NCBI RefSeq assembly: GCF_003202235.1
Contig: NZ_MASU01000009.1
Coordinates: 2,501-66,500 of the forward strand
Source of the DNA: Prauserella flavalba
GTDB lineage: Bacteria; Actinomycetota; Actinomycetes; Mycobacteriales; Pseudonocardiaceae
Direction: 5' to 3'
Length of the DNA: 64,000 nucleotides
Part shown: piece after piece, positions 26,445-39,160 of the stretch
Layout: each line of letters opens with the position of its first letter
Numbering within the stretch: the stretch's first letter is position 1
Made by a program: the position numbers and the translations under genes
The notes under the pieces: generated by a model
Seen by the model: the letters and a program-made list of their open reading frames with translations, nothing else
Database searches by the model: none
Told to the model about the DNA's origin: nothing

Positions 26445-27809
26445 ATGCCTGAACCGTCCACGGCGGCAGGCCAGGCCCCGAAGCGCCGCGACCGGATGCA
26501 CTACCTCTACCTCGCGGTGATCGCGGCGGTGGTGCTCGGCGTGATCGTCGGGTTCGCCGTTCCCGACTTCGCCGCGGAGCTCAAGCCGCTCGGCAGCGGC
26601 TTCGTGTCCCTGATCAAGATGATGATCAGCCCGATCATCTTCTGCACGATCGTGCTCGGCATCGGCTCCGTGGCCAAGGCCGCGAAGGTCGGCAAGGTCG
26701 GCCTGCTCGCGCTCTGTTACTTCCTGCTGATGTCCACGTTCGCGCTGGCGATCGGGCTCGTGGTGGGCAACATCCTGCACCCCGGCGAGGGCATGCACCT
26801 CGACCCCGCGGACGCCGCGGCCGTCCAGGAGCAGGCCGCCGAGGGCGGCGAGGGCACCGTCGACTTCCTGCTGGGCATCATCCCCGAGTCGCTCGTGTCG
26901 GCGTTCACCGAGGGCTCGGTGCTGCAGACGCTGCTCGTGGCCCTGCTGGCCGGGTTCGCGCTGCAGAAGATGGGCGGCGCCGGCGAGCCGATCCTGCGCG
27001 GCATCGAGCACATCCAGCGGCTCGTGTTCCGCATCCTGGCGATGATCATGTGGGCCGCGCCCGTGGGCGCGTTCGGCGCGATCGCCGCCGTGGTCGGCGA
27101 GACCGGCTGGGAGGCTTTGCGCAGCCTCGCCGTGATCATGATCGGCTTCTACCTGACGTGCCTGGTGTTCGTGTTCGCCGTGCTGGGTGCGGTGCTGTGG
27201 TTCGGCGCCCGGATCAACGTGTTCAAACTGCTGGGCTACCTCGGCCGCGAGTTCCTGCTGATCGTGTCCACGTCGTCGTCGGAGTCGGCGCTGCCGAGGC
27301 TCATCGCGAAGATGGAGCACCTCGGCGTCAGCAGGCCGGTGGTCGGCATCACGGTGCCCACGGGCTACTCGTTCAACCTCGACGGCACCGCGATCTATCT
27401 CACGATGGCCACGCTGTTCATCGCGACCGCGCAGGGCAGCCCGCTCGGGGTCGGCGAGCAGATCTCCCTGCTGGTGTTCATGATCATCGCGTCGAAGGGC
27501 GCGGCGGGCGTCAGCGGCGCCGGCATCGCGACGCTGGCCGGTGGCCTGCAGTCGCACCGTCCCGAGCTGGTCGATGGCGTCGGCTTCATCCTCGGCATCG
27601 ACCGGTTCATGTCCGAGGCCCGTGCGCTGACCAACTTCGCGGGCAACGCCATCGCGACGGTCGTGATCGGCTCCCTGACGAAGGAATTCGACCGGGAACA
27701 GGCGCATCGCGTGTTTTCCGGACAAGATCCGTTCAACGAGGCTACGCTCGTGGATGATCACCAACCTGCGGCCGAGACGGAGCGGGTGAAAGAACCCGCA
27801 CCCGTCTAG
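26445..27809 (+). CDS. dctA: C4-dicarboxylate:cation symporter (DctA family)
   Basis: Membrane carrier that takes up succinate, fumarate and malate with protons or sodium. The 454-residue protein has the DAACS family marks: ISPIIFCTIVLGIGS, the re-entrant loop STSSSESALPRL, and the cation-site segment PTGYSFNLDGTAIYLTMATLFIA, followed by IASKGAAGVSGAGI and a late ALTNFAGNAIATVVIG. About eight membrane helices plus two hairpins. An acidic insert (residues about 110-145) lies between helices 3 and 4. Divergent from the CitA/CitB pair, which most likely controls it. Confidence 0.94.
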   Translation: MPEPSTAAGQAPKRRDRMHYLYLAVIAAVVLGVIVGFAVPDFAAELKPLGSGFVSLIKMMISPIIFCTIVLGIGSVAKAAKVGKVGLLALCYFLLMSTFALAIGLVVGNILHPGEGMHLDPADAAAVQEQAAEGGEGTVDFLLGIIPESLVSAFTEGSVLQTLLVALLAGFALQKMGGAGEPILRGIEHIQRLVFRILAMIMWAAPVGAFGAIAAVVGETGWEALRSLAVIMIGFYLTCLVFVFAVLGAVLWFGARINVFKLLGYLGREFLLIVSTSSSESALPRLIAKMEHLGVSRPVVGITVPTGYSFNLDGTAIYLTMATLFIATAQGSPLGVGEQISLLVFMIIASKGAAGVSGAGIATLAGGLQSHRPELVDGVGFILGIDRFMSEARALTNFAGNAIATVVIGSLTKEFDREQAHRVFSGQDPFNEATLVDDHQPAAETERVKEPAPV

Positions 27810-27815
27810 AGCTGT

Positions 27816-27853
27816 CCGGGCCGGCGTACTTCCACATCCCCCGGCCGGCCCGG
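27816..27853 (+). terminator. Hairpin after dctA
   Basis: A perfect ten-base inverted repeat (CCGGGCCGGC at 27816-27825 with GCCGGCCCGG at 27844-27853) with an 18-base loop lies just after the dctA stop. No U tract follows. Between here and 27,944 I see nothing else. Confidence 0.6.
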
Positions 27854-27943
27854 TGGAATCCCAGCACACTGGGGTTCGATCGACCGCCAGGTCTCGCCCG
27901 TGATCGCGGGCCGGGCCTGGCGGTCCGCGCTTTCCGGGGTCCG

Positions 27944-28384
27944 TCAGCCGAGCCGCGCCCGCAGGCCGCGCAGGCCCCGGCGCATCATCGCGGCGTGGTT
28001 GACGCGGAACACCGGGTGGGCGAACGGCGAAAGCGTGCGCAGCAAGGTCTTGTGCACCACCACGTGCTGGGCGATCTCGAGCCGCGTGCCGCCGCCGTCC
28101 GCACGGACGAGGCCGGTGAGCGAGCCCTCCAGGTCACCGGCGAGCGCGACGCCGAGCCGCCCCGCGCGCTCGTCCTCCTCCACGCGCGTCAGGCGCAGCC
28201 GTAGCGCGAACGGGAGGCTGGCGCGGCACACGAGCTCGGCGGTGTCGTCGTCGACGCGGGTCACCGACCGCACGTCGGGCCACCACGCGGGATAGCTGCC
28301 GAGGTCGACGAGCGTGGCGAAGACGGTGGGTGCGGGAGCCCTGATCGTCCAGTCGGTGCGGAACCGGTAACGGGTCAGCGGCAC
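27944..28384 (-). CDS. SRPBCC (polyketide cyclase/START-like) protein
   Basis: About 146 residues with the N-terminal YRFRTDWTIRAPAPTVFATLVDLGSYPAWWPDV, the usual opening of polyketide-cyclase-like SRPBCC proteins. These form a helix-grip cavity for a hydrophobic ligand; the ligand here is unknown. The start is uncertain: a GTG (VPLTRYRF) and an ATG 24 bases upstream are both possible, neither with a good ribosome site. The C-terminal end is basic (MMRRGLRGLRARLG). It stands alone upstream of a repeat and the uvrA 3' end. Confidence 0.75.
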   Translation of the reverse strand: MPLTRYRFRTDWTIRAPAPTVFATLVDLGSYPAWWPDVRSVTRVDDDTAELVCRASLPFALRLRLTRVEEDERAGRLGVALAGDLEGSLTGLVRADGGGTRLEIAQHVVVHKTLLRTLSPFAHPVFRVNHAAMMRRGLRGLRARLG

Positions 28385-28438
28385 CCACCCAGTATGCCGC
28401 CGACCCATTGTGGTTCAGCCCATCCTGTAGCCCACCAT

Positions 28439-28461
28439 GCAGTGAAGGTGGCCTTCACCGC
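28439..28461. repeat. Single copy of the GTGAAGG palindromic repeat unit
   Basis: 23 bases beginning GCAGTGAAGG and ending CTTCACCGC, one mismatch from the perfect unit found at 59.2 and 63.3 kb. It lies six bases before the uvrA stop, between two minus-strand genes. The partner inverted copy is missing here. Confidence 0.85.
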
Positions 28462-28467
28462 GTTCAG

Positions 28468-31323
<2,856 letters not shown>

Positions 31324-31387
31324 CCGAAGGTCCCTTCACTGGTCTGTGGAGTGCCGGCGTCGAATCTGACAATCGGCCGCCACCATG

Positions 31388-32581
31388 CTAGGTCGCACCA
31401 CCGACAGAAACCGCCGGCTCGGAGTCCGGCCGGACCGGTGCCTCGAGGGCGGGACCCCTCCTGCCGGGGCGCGAACCGGTGAGCACACGGTACGCCGGTC
31501 GTTCGACGAGGACGGTCACGAGCCAGCCCAGTACGACCGCGAACGCGACCACCAGCACCAAGCGTAACCACCACACCGACAGGCCCGCCTCGGAGAGGAC
31601 CCTCGCGAGCTGGTAGCCCAGCGCCTGGTGGACCAGGTAGACGCCGAAGCTGATGCCGCTCAGCCACGCGACCGGCCTGCGCAGGCGCCGCAGCCCCGGC
31701 AGGTCCCAGTCGGGGCCCCTGGCCGCGAGGCACATCAGTCCGAGCATGACTGTGAACCCGGCCACGGACTCGGGCCGGGGCTCGCTCGTCCGGAACGCGT
31801 GCAGCACGATCACGGTGAGCAGCATTCCCGCGAGGTGCGGGGTGGAGAGCCTGCGCCGCTGCCACAGCCAGATCGCGAGGCCGACCGCGAACAGATGCGC
31901 GTAGAAGAGGCCGCTCGCCGTCGGCAGCACGTCGAGGACCAGGCTCAGCACGGGCGACGCCGCGGCGATCCCGAGCACGGCCCACAGCGCGGTGTGCAGC
32001 CGCACCCGGTGGTGGAGCCGGGCGCGCCAGAGCAGCGCCGCGCCCGCGAACGCGAGCACCTGGATCGGCATCGTCCACCACGAGCCGTCGATGCGGTGGT
32101 ACGGGTCGGGGTTCCACAGGTGCAGCAGGCTCCCGTGGAGCAGGAGGTCGTTGAGGTCGGGGACGTGCCACGGCGGCAGCGGGCCGGGCACGTCGGGCAC
32201 GACCGGCGGCGCGAACAGCAGACCGGACCAGCCGGGCCGGTACTCCCAGCCGTTGAAGCCGACCACCAGCAGGCGCGCGGAGACGTAGGTGAACGCCAGT
32301 GCGGCGAAGTAGGCGGGCAGCATCCGCGCGAGCCGGGCCCGGAACCACGTCCCGGCGTCGCCCCTGCGGAGCGTCGGACCGATGAAGTAGCCGGAGAGGA
32401 CGAGCAGCGTGACCGTGCCGAACGGGACGTTGAAGGAGAAGGGATACGCCTCGATGCCCGGCACACCCGCCGCCACGCCCGTGACGTGACCGGTCACCAC
32501 GAGGGTGATCGCGACCACCCGGATGAGGTCCCAGCTGAGCCGCCGCGACGACGCACGGTGAGGCCGCGGGGAACTCGTCAC
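31388..32581 (-). CDS. Acyltransferase 3-family membrane protein
   Basis: About 397 residues with ten or so hydrophobic helices. The family start SWDLIRVVAITLVVTGHV contains the catalytic-type arginine and histidine, and VLSGYFIGPTL is the usual second-helix motif. Proteins of this family O-acylate sugars or lipids at the membrane. The GTG start (VTSSPRPHRASSRR) is chosen because AGAGGAAA precedes it by four bases. A proline- and arginine-rich cytoplasmic tail of about 35 residues ends the protein. The target is unknown; it stands alone. Confidence 0.88.
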   Translation of the reverse strand: MTSSPRPHRASSRRLSWDLIRVVAITLVVTGHVTGVAAGVPGIEAYPFSFNVPFGTVTLLVLSGYFIGPTLRRGDAGTWFRARLARMLPAYFAALAFTYVSARLLVVGFNGWEYRPGWSGLLFAPPVVPDVPGPLPPWHVPDLNDLLLHGSLLHLWNPDPYHRIDGSWWTMPIQVLAFAGAALLWRARLHHRVRLHTALWAVLGIAAASPVLSLVLDVLPTASGLFYAHLFAVGLAIWLWQRRRLSTPHLAGMLLTVIVLHAFRTSEPRPESVAGFTVMLGLMCLAARGPDWDLPGLRRLRRPVAWLSGISFGVYLVHQALGYQLARVLSEAGLSVWWLRLVLVVAFAVVLGWLVTVLVERPAYRVLTGSRPGRRGPALEAPVRPDSEPAVSVGGAT

Positions 32582-32679
32582 TGATTTTCCTCTTTGCCGG
32601 TGATCTCGGTCAGCGCACACTAACCGGCTGTACGGGCGCGCTCTCGATCGGGGCGCGATCACCTACTACCGTGTGCCGG

Positions 32680-33357
32680 GTGAACGTCGTTGAGGAGTAC
32701 ACCGGCCACGTCGAGCCAGGGGGCGACGCCGCGCGGCGCACGCTCGACGCGCTGACCATCACCAAACTCTCGGTCGGCCCCATGGACAACAACGCCTACC
32801 TGCTGGTCTGCCGGGCCACCAACGAGGCGCTGCTGATCGACGCGGCGAACGACTCGGAGCGGATCTCCGACCTCATCGGGCACGGCCCCGACCGCCCTGC
32901 GCTGCGCAAGATCGTCACGACCCACCAGCACGCGGACCACTGGCAGGCGCTGGGCGCCGTCGCCGGCGCGAACGGGTCCTACACGGCGGCCCACCCCGCG
33001 GACGCGGACCCGCTGCCGGTGCCCCCGGACTACCTGCTGGAGCACGGCGACACGATCACGGTCGGCGACTGCACCCTGGAGGTCATCCACCTGCGCGGCC
33101 ACACGCCGGGCTCGCTGGCGCTGCTCTACCGCGACCCGGCGGGAGTGCCGCACCTGTTCACGGGCGACTCGCTGTTCCCAGGCGGGGTCGGCAAGACGAA
33201 CTCGCCGGAGGACTTCACGTCGCTGCTGAACGACGTCGAGGAGCGCGTCTTCGGGCAGCTGCCGGACGAGACCTGGTTCTACCCGGGCCACGGGGACGAT
33301 TCGACACTGGGCGCGGAGCGCCCGAAGCTGACGGAGTGGCGACAGCGCGGCTGGTGA
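32680..33357 (+). CDS. Metallo-beta-lactamase-fold hydrolase (glyoxalase II-like)
   Basis: Metal-dependent hydrolase of 225 residues. The zinc motif reads TTHQHADHWQAL, later ligands are LRGHTPGSLALLY, FTGDSLFPGGVG and YPGHGDDS. The closest general type is hydroxyacylglutathione-hydrolase-like or mycothiol-linked hydrolases; the substrate cannot be named. The GTG start (VNVVEEYTGHVEP) is favoured over one three codons upstream because a TACCGT hexamer ends seven bases before it, consistent with a leaderless message. Confidence 0.88.
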   Translation: MNVVEEYTGHVEPGGDAARRTLDALTITKLSVGPMDNNAYLLVCRATNEALLIDAANDSERISDLIGHGPDRPALRKIVTTHQHADHWQALGAVAGANGSYTAAHPADADPLPVPPDYLLEHGDTITVGDCTLEVIHLRGHTPGSLALLYRDPAGVPHLFTGDSLFPGGVGKTNSPEDFTSLLNDVEERVFGQLPDETWFYPGHGDDSTLGAERPKLTEWRQRGW

Positions 33358-33367
33358 GCTGACCGTC

Positions 33368-34372
33368 CTACCAGTCGTCGTCGCCGAAGAACGCGTCGAC
33401 CTCCTCGCGCATCCGCGCGGCATCGACCGAGGGCAGGCGTCGGTGCCGCGCGACCAGTTCCTCGGCGGTGTGCCGCGGCCTCGGCGTGTCTGCCAGGCGG
33501 TGGCGCGCCCAGCGGCGAGCCGCCGCCGTCAACTCGGCCCGGTGCGGCAGCGGGCTGTCGCGCTCCAGGAACTCCCACATGCCCCAGATGGCCACGGCGA
33601 ACGCGGTCCGCGTCGTGGCGGGCGTCTCCCGCCAGGCGGGTAACCCTCGCGCCCACAGCTCAGCGGTGACGGGCGTGTGCCCGGCGGCCACCAGACGGGC
33701 CACCAGGAAAGCCACGTCGACCGCCGCGGCGCCGGTGCGTGACCAGGCCCAGTCCACGATCCGTGCCCGCCCTCCGTCCACCAGGATGTTGAGCGGGTGC
33801 AGATCGGTGTGCACCAGGCTGTCGCCGTCGGCGGCCTCGATCGCGTGGCCTTCCAGATCGATCAGCCGATGCAGGTGCTCCCGCGCCCACGGGTCGAGAT
33901 CCGCGGGCGTGTTCCTGGCCAGCCGGCGCCAGGCCGCCAAGCGGCCCCACTGCTCGGCGAGGAGGGGCGCGGACGCCGGACAGTGCGCCAGTTCGCGGGC
34001 GAGCGTCGTCACCGCCTCGGCGACCACGGGCAGATCGGCCGAGCCGGGCGCGAGATCGGCGTGCCGTCCGGCGGCGTGGTCGAAGCCGAGCAGCAGCCAG
34101 CCGTCCACCTCGGCTCGCCACCACAACCGGGGCGCGACCGCCGAAGGCAACCACGGATTGACCTCCGCCTCGTGCCGGTGCATCCGTCCGCGCCGACCTT
34201 CCGCGCCGGCGATGCCCTTGCAGAACACCGGCCCCTCGGAGGTGTGCAACGTCGCCGAGAAGTCGGAGTTGCGCCCGGCGGAGGGAATCTCGGCGCGGAC
34301 GACGGTCCCGGCCTCCCGCTCGATCGCGGCACGCACCGGCGCGGGCAAGGCTTCCCAGGTACTGCGGGCCAT
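33368..34372 (-). CDS. Aminoglycoside phosphotransferase-family kinase
   Basis: Small-molecule kinase of the APH fold, 334 residues. The catalytic loop is SLVHTDLHPLNILVDGG (HxDxxxxN) and the metal-binding segment is RIVDWAWSRTGAAAVDVAF. The N-lobe contains SDFSATLHTSEGPVFCKGIAG with a candidate ATP lysine. The start MARSTWEALP was chosen because the upstream in-frame extension overlaps the small ORF before it. The substrate is unknown; resistance to an antibiotic is only one of many possibilities for this family. Confidence 0.85.
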   Translation of the reverse strand: MARSTWEALPAPVRAAIEREAGTVVRAEIPSAGRNSDFSATLHTSEGPVFCKGIAGAEGRRGRMHRHEAEVNPWLPSAVAPRLWWRAEVDGWLLLGFDHAAGRHADLAPGSADLPVVAEAVTTLARELAHCPASAPLLAEQWGRLAAWRRLARNTPADLDPWAREHLHRLIDLEGHAIEAADGDSLVHTDLHPLNILVDGGRARIVDWAWSRTGAAAVDVAFLVARLVAAGHTPVTAELWARGLPAWRETPATTRTAFAVAIWGMWEFLERDSPLPHRAELTAAARRWARHRLADTPRPRHTAEELVARHRRLPSVDAARMREEVDAFFGDDDW

Positions 34373-34380
34373 CGCTCCCC

Positions 34381-34569
34381 CTACCCGCACGCGGGCGGCG
34401 GGTCGTCGTGGCAGCCATTGTGGCAGCCGGTGCACGAGATGCTGTTCACCTGTGGCCAGAGGGCCGCGTCCACCGTGTACCCGGCCTGCTCGATGACGGC
34501 GACCGTGCGCAGCAGCGTGGTGTGAGCGGCCTCGCCCGATGGCGCCGGCTCGCCCTCGACGGCAGGCAC
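34381..34569 (-). CDS. Small Cys-rich hypothetical protein
   Basis: A 62-residue frame starting at GTG (VPAVEGEPAPSGEAAHTTLL) and ending eight bases before the phosphotransferase gene, so the two are probably one transcript. The middle, TLLRTVAVIEQAGYTVDAALW, reads like a short helical domain, and the tail is CTGCHNGCHDDPPPACG with four cysteines and three histidines plus aspartates, suggesting metal binding. I do not recognise a family. The start is uncertain. The opposite strand is the upstream part of a gene remnant and gives no better frame here. Confidence 0.5.
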   Translation of the reverse strand: MPAVEGEPAPSGEAAHTTLLRTVAVIEQAGYTVDAALWPQVNSISCTGCHNGCHDDPPPACG

Positions 34570-34605
34570 GTGATGCAGGAACCGGCCCGCGACCCGGTCG
34601 CAGAA

Positions 34606-34962
34606 GTCGGCGACGCCTGGCAGGGGAACGTCGCCGTCCCCGAGTACGGCGAGCCCGTCCTGCTCGACCTCGAACAGGTCGGCGTCGGAGATCCGGCGTG
34701 GGACCTCGCTCCCCTCGCCGTCGACTACGCCGACTTCTCCCGCGTCTCCGACGACGACTACCGCGCCTTCTCCGACGCCTACGGTGCCGATGTTCTGAGG
34801 TGGACGGGTTTCCGCCCCGTGGCCACCGTCAGCGAACTGCGGTGGACCGCGTTCGTGCTGAGCAAGGCCGACGGCACCAACGACGCGACGCGGGAGGCAC
34901 GGCACCGGCTGGCGTGCCTTCGCGGCGAGGTCGAGCGGCCGTGGTCCTGGACCGCGTTCTGA
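34606..34962 (+). pseudogene. C-terminal remnant of a phosphotransferase (APH fold)
   Basis: 119 codons encode GDAWQGNVAV, which is the catalytic HGDxxxxN loop without its histidine (the codon is GTC, valine), then PVLLDLEQVGVGDPAWDLAPLA, the metal-binding DLE segment, and a normal C-terminal helical part ending WSWTAF. The whole N-lobe is absent and the sequence before the break has no similarity to the family, so this is a truncated gene. It faces away from the intact phosphotransferase gene and is not a copy of it. It probably has no function. Confidence 0.75.
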
Positions 34963-34990
34963 GCGTGCACCCTGTGGAGATCCGGCACCC

Positions 34991-37285
<2,295 letters not shown>

Positions 37286-37420
37286 CTACGTCCGCGAGGG
37301 GGAACCGGCGGAACCGTCGGAGGACCCGCCGCGGACACGCTGCGTAGCCCACGACGCGGTGAGGCGTTTCCGACTTTCGATGGGTTGCCGTCAGCGCTTC
37401 ACGGCCACCAGCCTGGGTGC

Positions 37421-38653
37421 ATGGGTTCGACACGCCGGGTGCCGGCCGTCCTCACCGGTCTGGTCCTCCTGCTCACCGCCACGGCGCCCGCGACCGCCGG
37501 GGAGTCAGCCGGCTCCGTGTACGAGGTGGACACCGCGAACGCCGCGCAGCGCACGGAGATCGCCGCCACGGGCGTGGACGTGCTGGGCGTGCGGGACGGC
37601 ACGCTGACGTTCGTGGCGGGCCCGGAACAGGCACGGGAACTGCGCGCCGACGGGTTCCGGCTCCAGCGTGTCGGCGAGGCGCCCACCCGGGTGACGGACG
37701 CGGCCGCGCCCGCCGACTTTCCCTCTGGCGACGAGGGCTACCACACCTACGCCGAGGTGACCGCGGAGCTGGAGCAGGCCACGCGCGACCACGGGGACAT
37801 CACGCGGCTCTCCAGCGCGGGCGAGTCGTTCGAGGGCCGCCCGCTGCACGTGCTGAAGATCAGCGACAACGCGGCGGCGGACGAGGACGAGCCCGAGGTG
37901 CTGTTCACCTGCAACCAGCATGCCCGCGAGCACCTGACCACCGAGATGTGCCTGCGCATCGTCCAGCGCTTCACCGACGGCTACGGCAGCGACGCCACGG
38001 TCACCGGGTTCGTCGACAGCCGCGAGATCTACGTGATCCCGACCGTGAACCCGGACGGCGCCGAGTACGACATCAGCGGCGGGCAGTACCAGGGCTGGCG
38101 CAAGAACCGCCAGGGGCAGGGCACCGACGTCAACCGCAACTGGGGCCACCGATGGGGCTGCTGCGGCGGGTCGAGCGACGACTCCGCCGACGAGACGTTC
38201 CGCGGCACGGAGGCGTTCTCCTCCCTCGAGGCGAGGGCGGTGGCCTCGTTCGTCGACTCCCGCGTGGTCGGCGGCGCGCAGCAGATCACCGCGCACATCG
38301 ACTTCCACACCTACTCCGAGCTCGTCCTGTGGCCCTACGGCTACACCACGGACGACACCGCGGAGGGGATGAGCCCGGAGCAGGCGAAACGGTTCTCCGA
38401 CGTCGGCACCGAGCTGGCGAACAGCAACGGGTACACGCCCCAGCAGTCCAGCGATCTCTACGTCACCGACGGGTCGATCAACGACTGGATGTGGGGCGAG
38501 CACCGGATCCTGAGCTTCACCTTCGAGATGTACCCCGCGGACGGGAACGGTCTCGACGGCTTCTACCCGCCCGACGAGCAGATCGGCCCGCAGACCGCGC
38601 GCAACGACGGCGCGGTGGACATCCTGCTGCGCGAGGCGGGCGAGCCGGGCTGA
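37421..38653 (+). CDS. Secreted M14 zinc carboxypeptidase
   Basis: Extracellular metallopeptidase of 410 residues. A signal peptide (GSTRRVPAVLTGLVLLLTATAPATA) ends near residue 26, followed by a pro-region to about 105. Zinc ligands H167 and E170 (NQHAREHL) and H296 (HIDFHTYSELVLWPYG); substrate arginine NPDG...NRNWGHRWGCCGG; general base E369 in LSFTFEMYP. Cysteine pairs C164 and C248/C249 may form disulfides. This is the actinomycete carboxypeptidase T-like group. The upstream 212 bases separate it from geoA and must hold both promoters. Confidence 0.93.
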   Translation: MGSTRRVPAVLTGLVLLLTATAPATAGESAGSVYEVDTANAAQRTEIAATGVDVLGVRDGTLTFVAGPEQARELRADGFRLQRVGEAPTRVTDAAAPADFPSGDEGYHTYAEVTAELEQATRDHGDITRLSSAGESFEGRPLHVLKISDNAAADEDEPEVLFTCNQHAREHLTTEMCLRIVQRFTDGYGSDATVTGFVDSREIYVIPTVNPDGAEYDISGGQYQGWRKNRQGQGTDVNRNWGHRWGCCGGSSDDSADETFRGTEAFSSLEARAVASFVDSRVVGGAQQITAHIDFHTYSELVLWPYGYTTDDTAEGMSPEQAKRFSDVGTELANSNGYTPQQSSDLYVTDGSINDWMWGEHRILSFTFEMYPADGNGLDGFYPPDEQIGPQTARNDGAVDILLREAGEPG

Positions 38654-38663
38654 GTCTCGAGTC

Positions 38664-39089
38664 CTAACCGGACTTGCTCTGGTCGTTGCTGAGCCACTTC
38701 TCCGGCCGCATCCGCACGAGGATCGAGCGGTCGCCGAGCGCGCCGTCGACGTAGGCGGCCGCGTCGGCCTCCGGCAGGTAGCGGCGGGTGATCGCGAGCG
38801 CCTGCTCCCGCGTCGGCGGCTCGTCGTTCCCGACGACGGGTCCCTCGGCGGTGACGTAGCGGTAGGGCCATTCCTCCGACTGAGCGACGAGGCTGAACCG
38901 GCCCGCCTTGCGGATGTTGCGGTCCTTGACGGTGTCGCGTTCCATCCAGAGCAGCACCTCGCCGTCCACGTAGTCGTACCAGATCGGCACGGCGAGCGGC
39001 GCCCGCCCGTCCCGCTCCACCGCGAGCACCCCCACGTGCACCCCGGACAGGAACGCCTCACGCTCGGCTGCGGTCATGACGAACGACAT
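38664..39089 (-). CDS. PPOX-class (pyridoxamine phosphate oxidase-like) flavin/F420-binding protein
   Basis: Split-barrel protein of 141 residues. The segments HVGVLAVERDGRAPLAVPIWYDYVDGEVLLWM and KAGRFSLVAQSEEWPYRYVTAEGPV are typical of small PPOX proteins that bind FMN or F420. Nothing in the sequence names the substrate. It has the ATG MSFVMTAAERE as start. It converges with the carboxypeptidase gene, which ends ten bases away. Confidence 0.85.
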   Translation of the reverse strand: MSFVMTAAEREAFLSGVHVGVLAVERDGRAPLAVPIWYDYVDGEVLLWMERDTVKDRNIRKAGRFSLVAQSEEWPYRYVTAEGPVVGNDEPPTREQALAITRRYLPEADAAAYVDGALGDRSILVRMRPEKWLSNDQSKSG

Positions 39090-39160
39090 CGCGATTGTCC
39101 CTTCGGCTCCCCAGAGCTGGTCATCGTCGCCAACACGGGGAGCCGCAAGAACATTCCGCC

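Noticed and set aside
31324-31387. LexA/SOS box before uvrA, and likewise before uvrB
   Set aside because: No GAAC-type palindrome of the actinobacterial form is present in either short gap.
34381-34440. CTGCH as a cytochrome c heme motif
   Set aside because: The small protein has no signal peptide or heme-protein context; one CXXCH in a Cys/His-rich tail is weak evidence.
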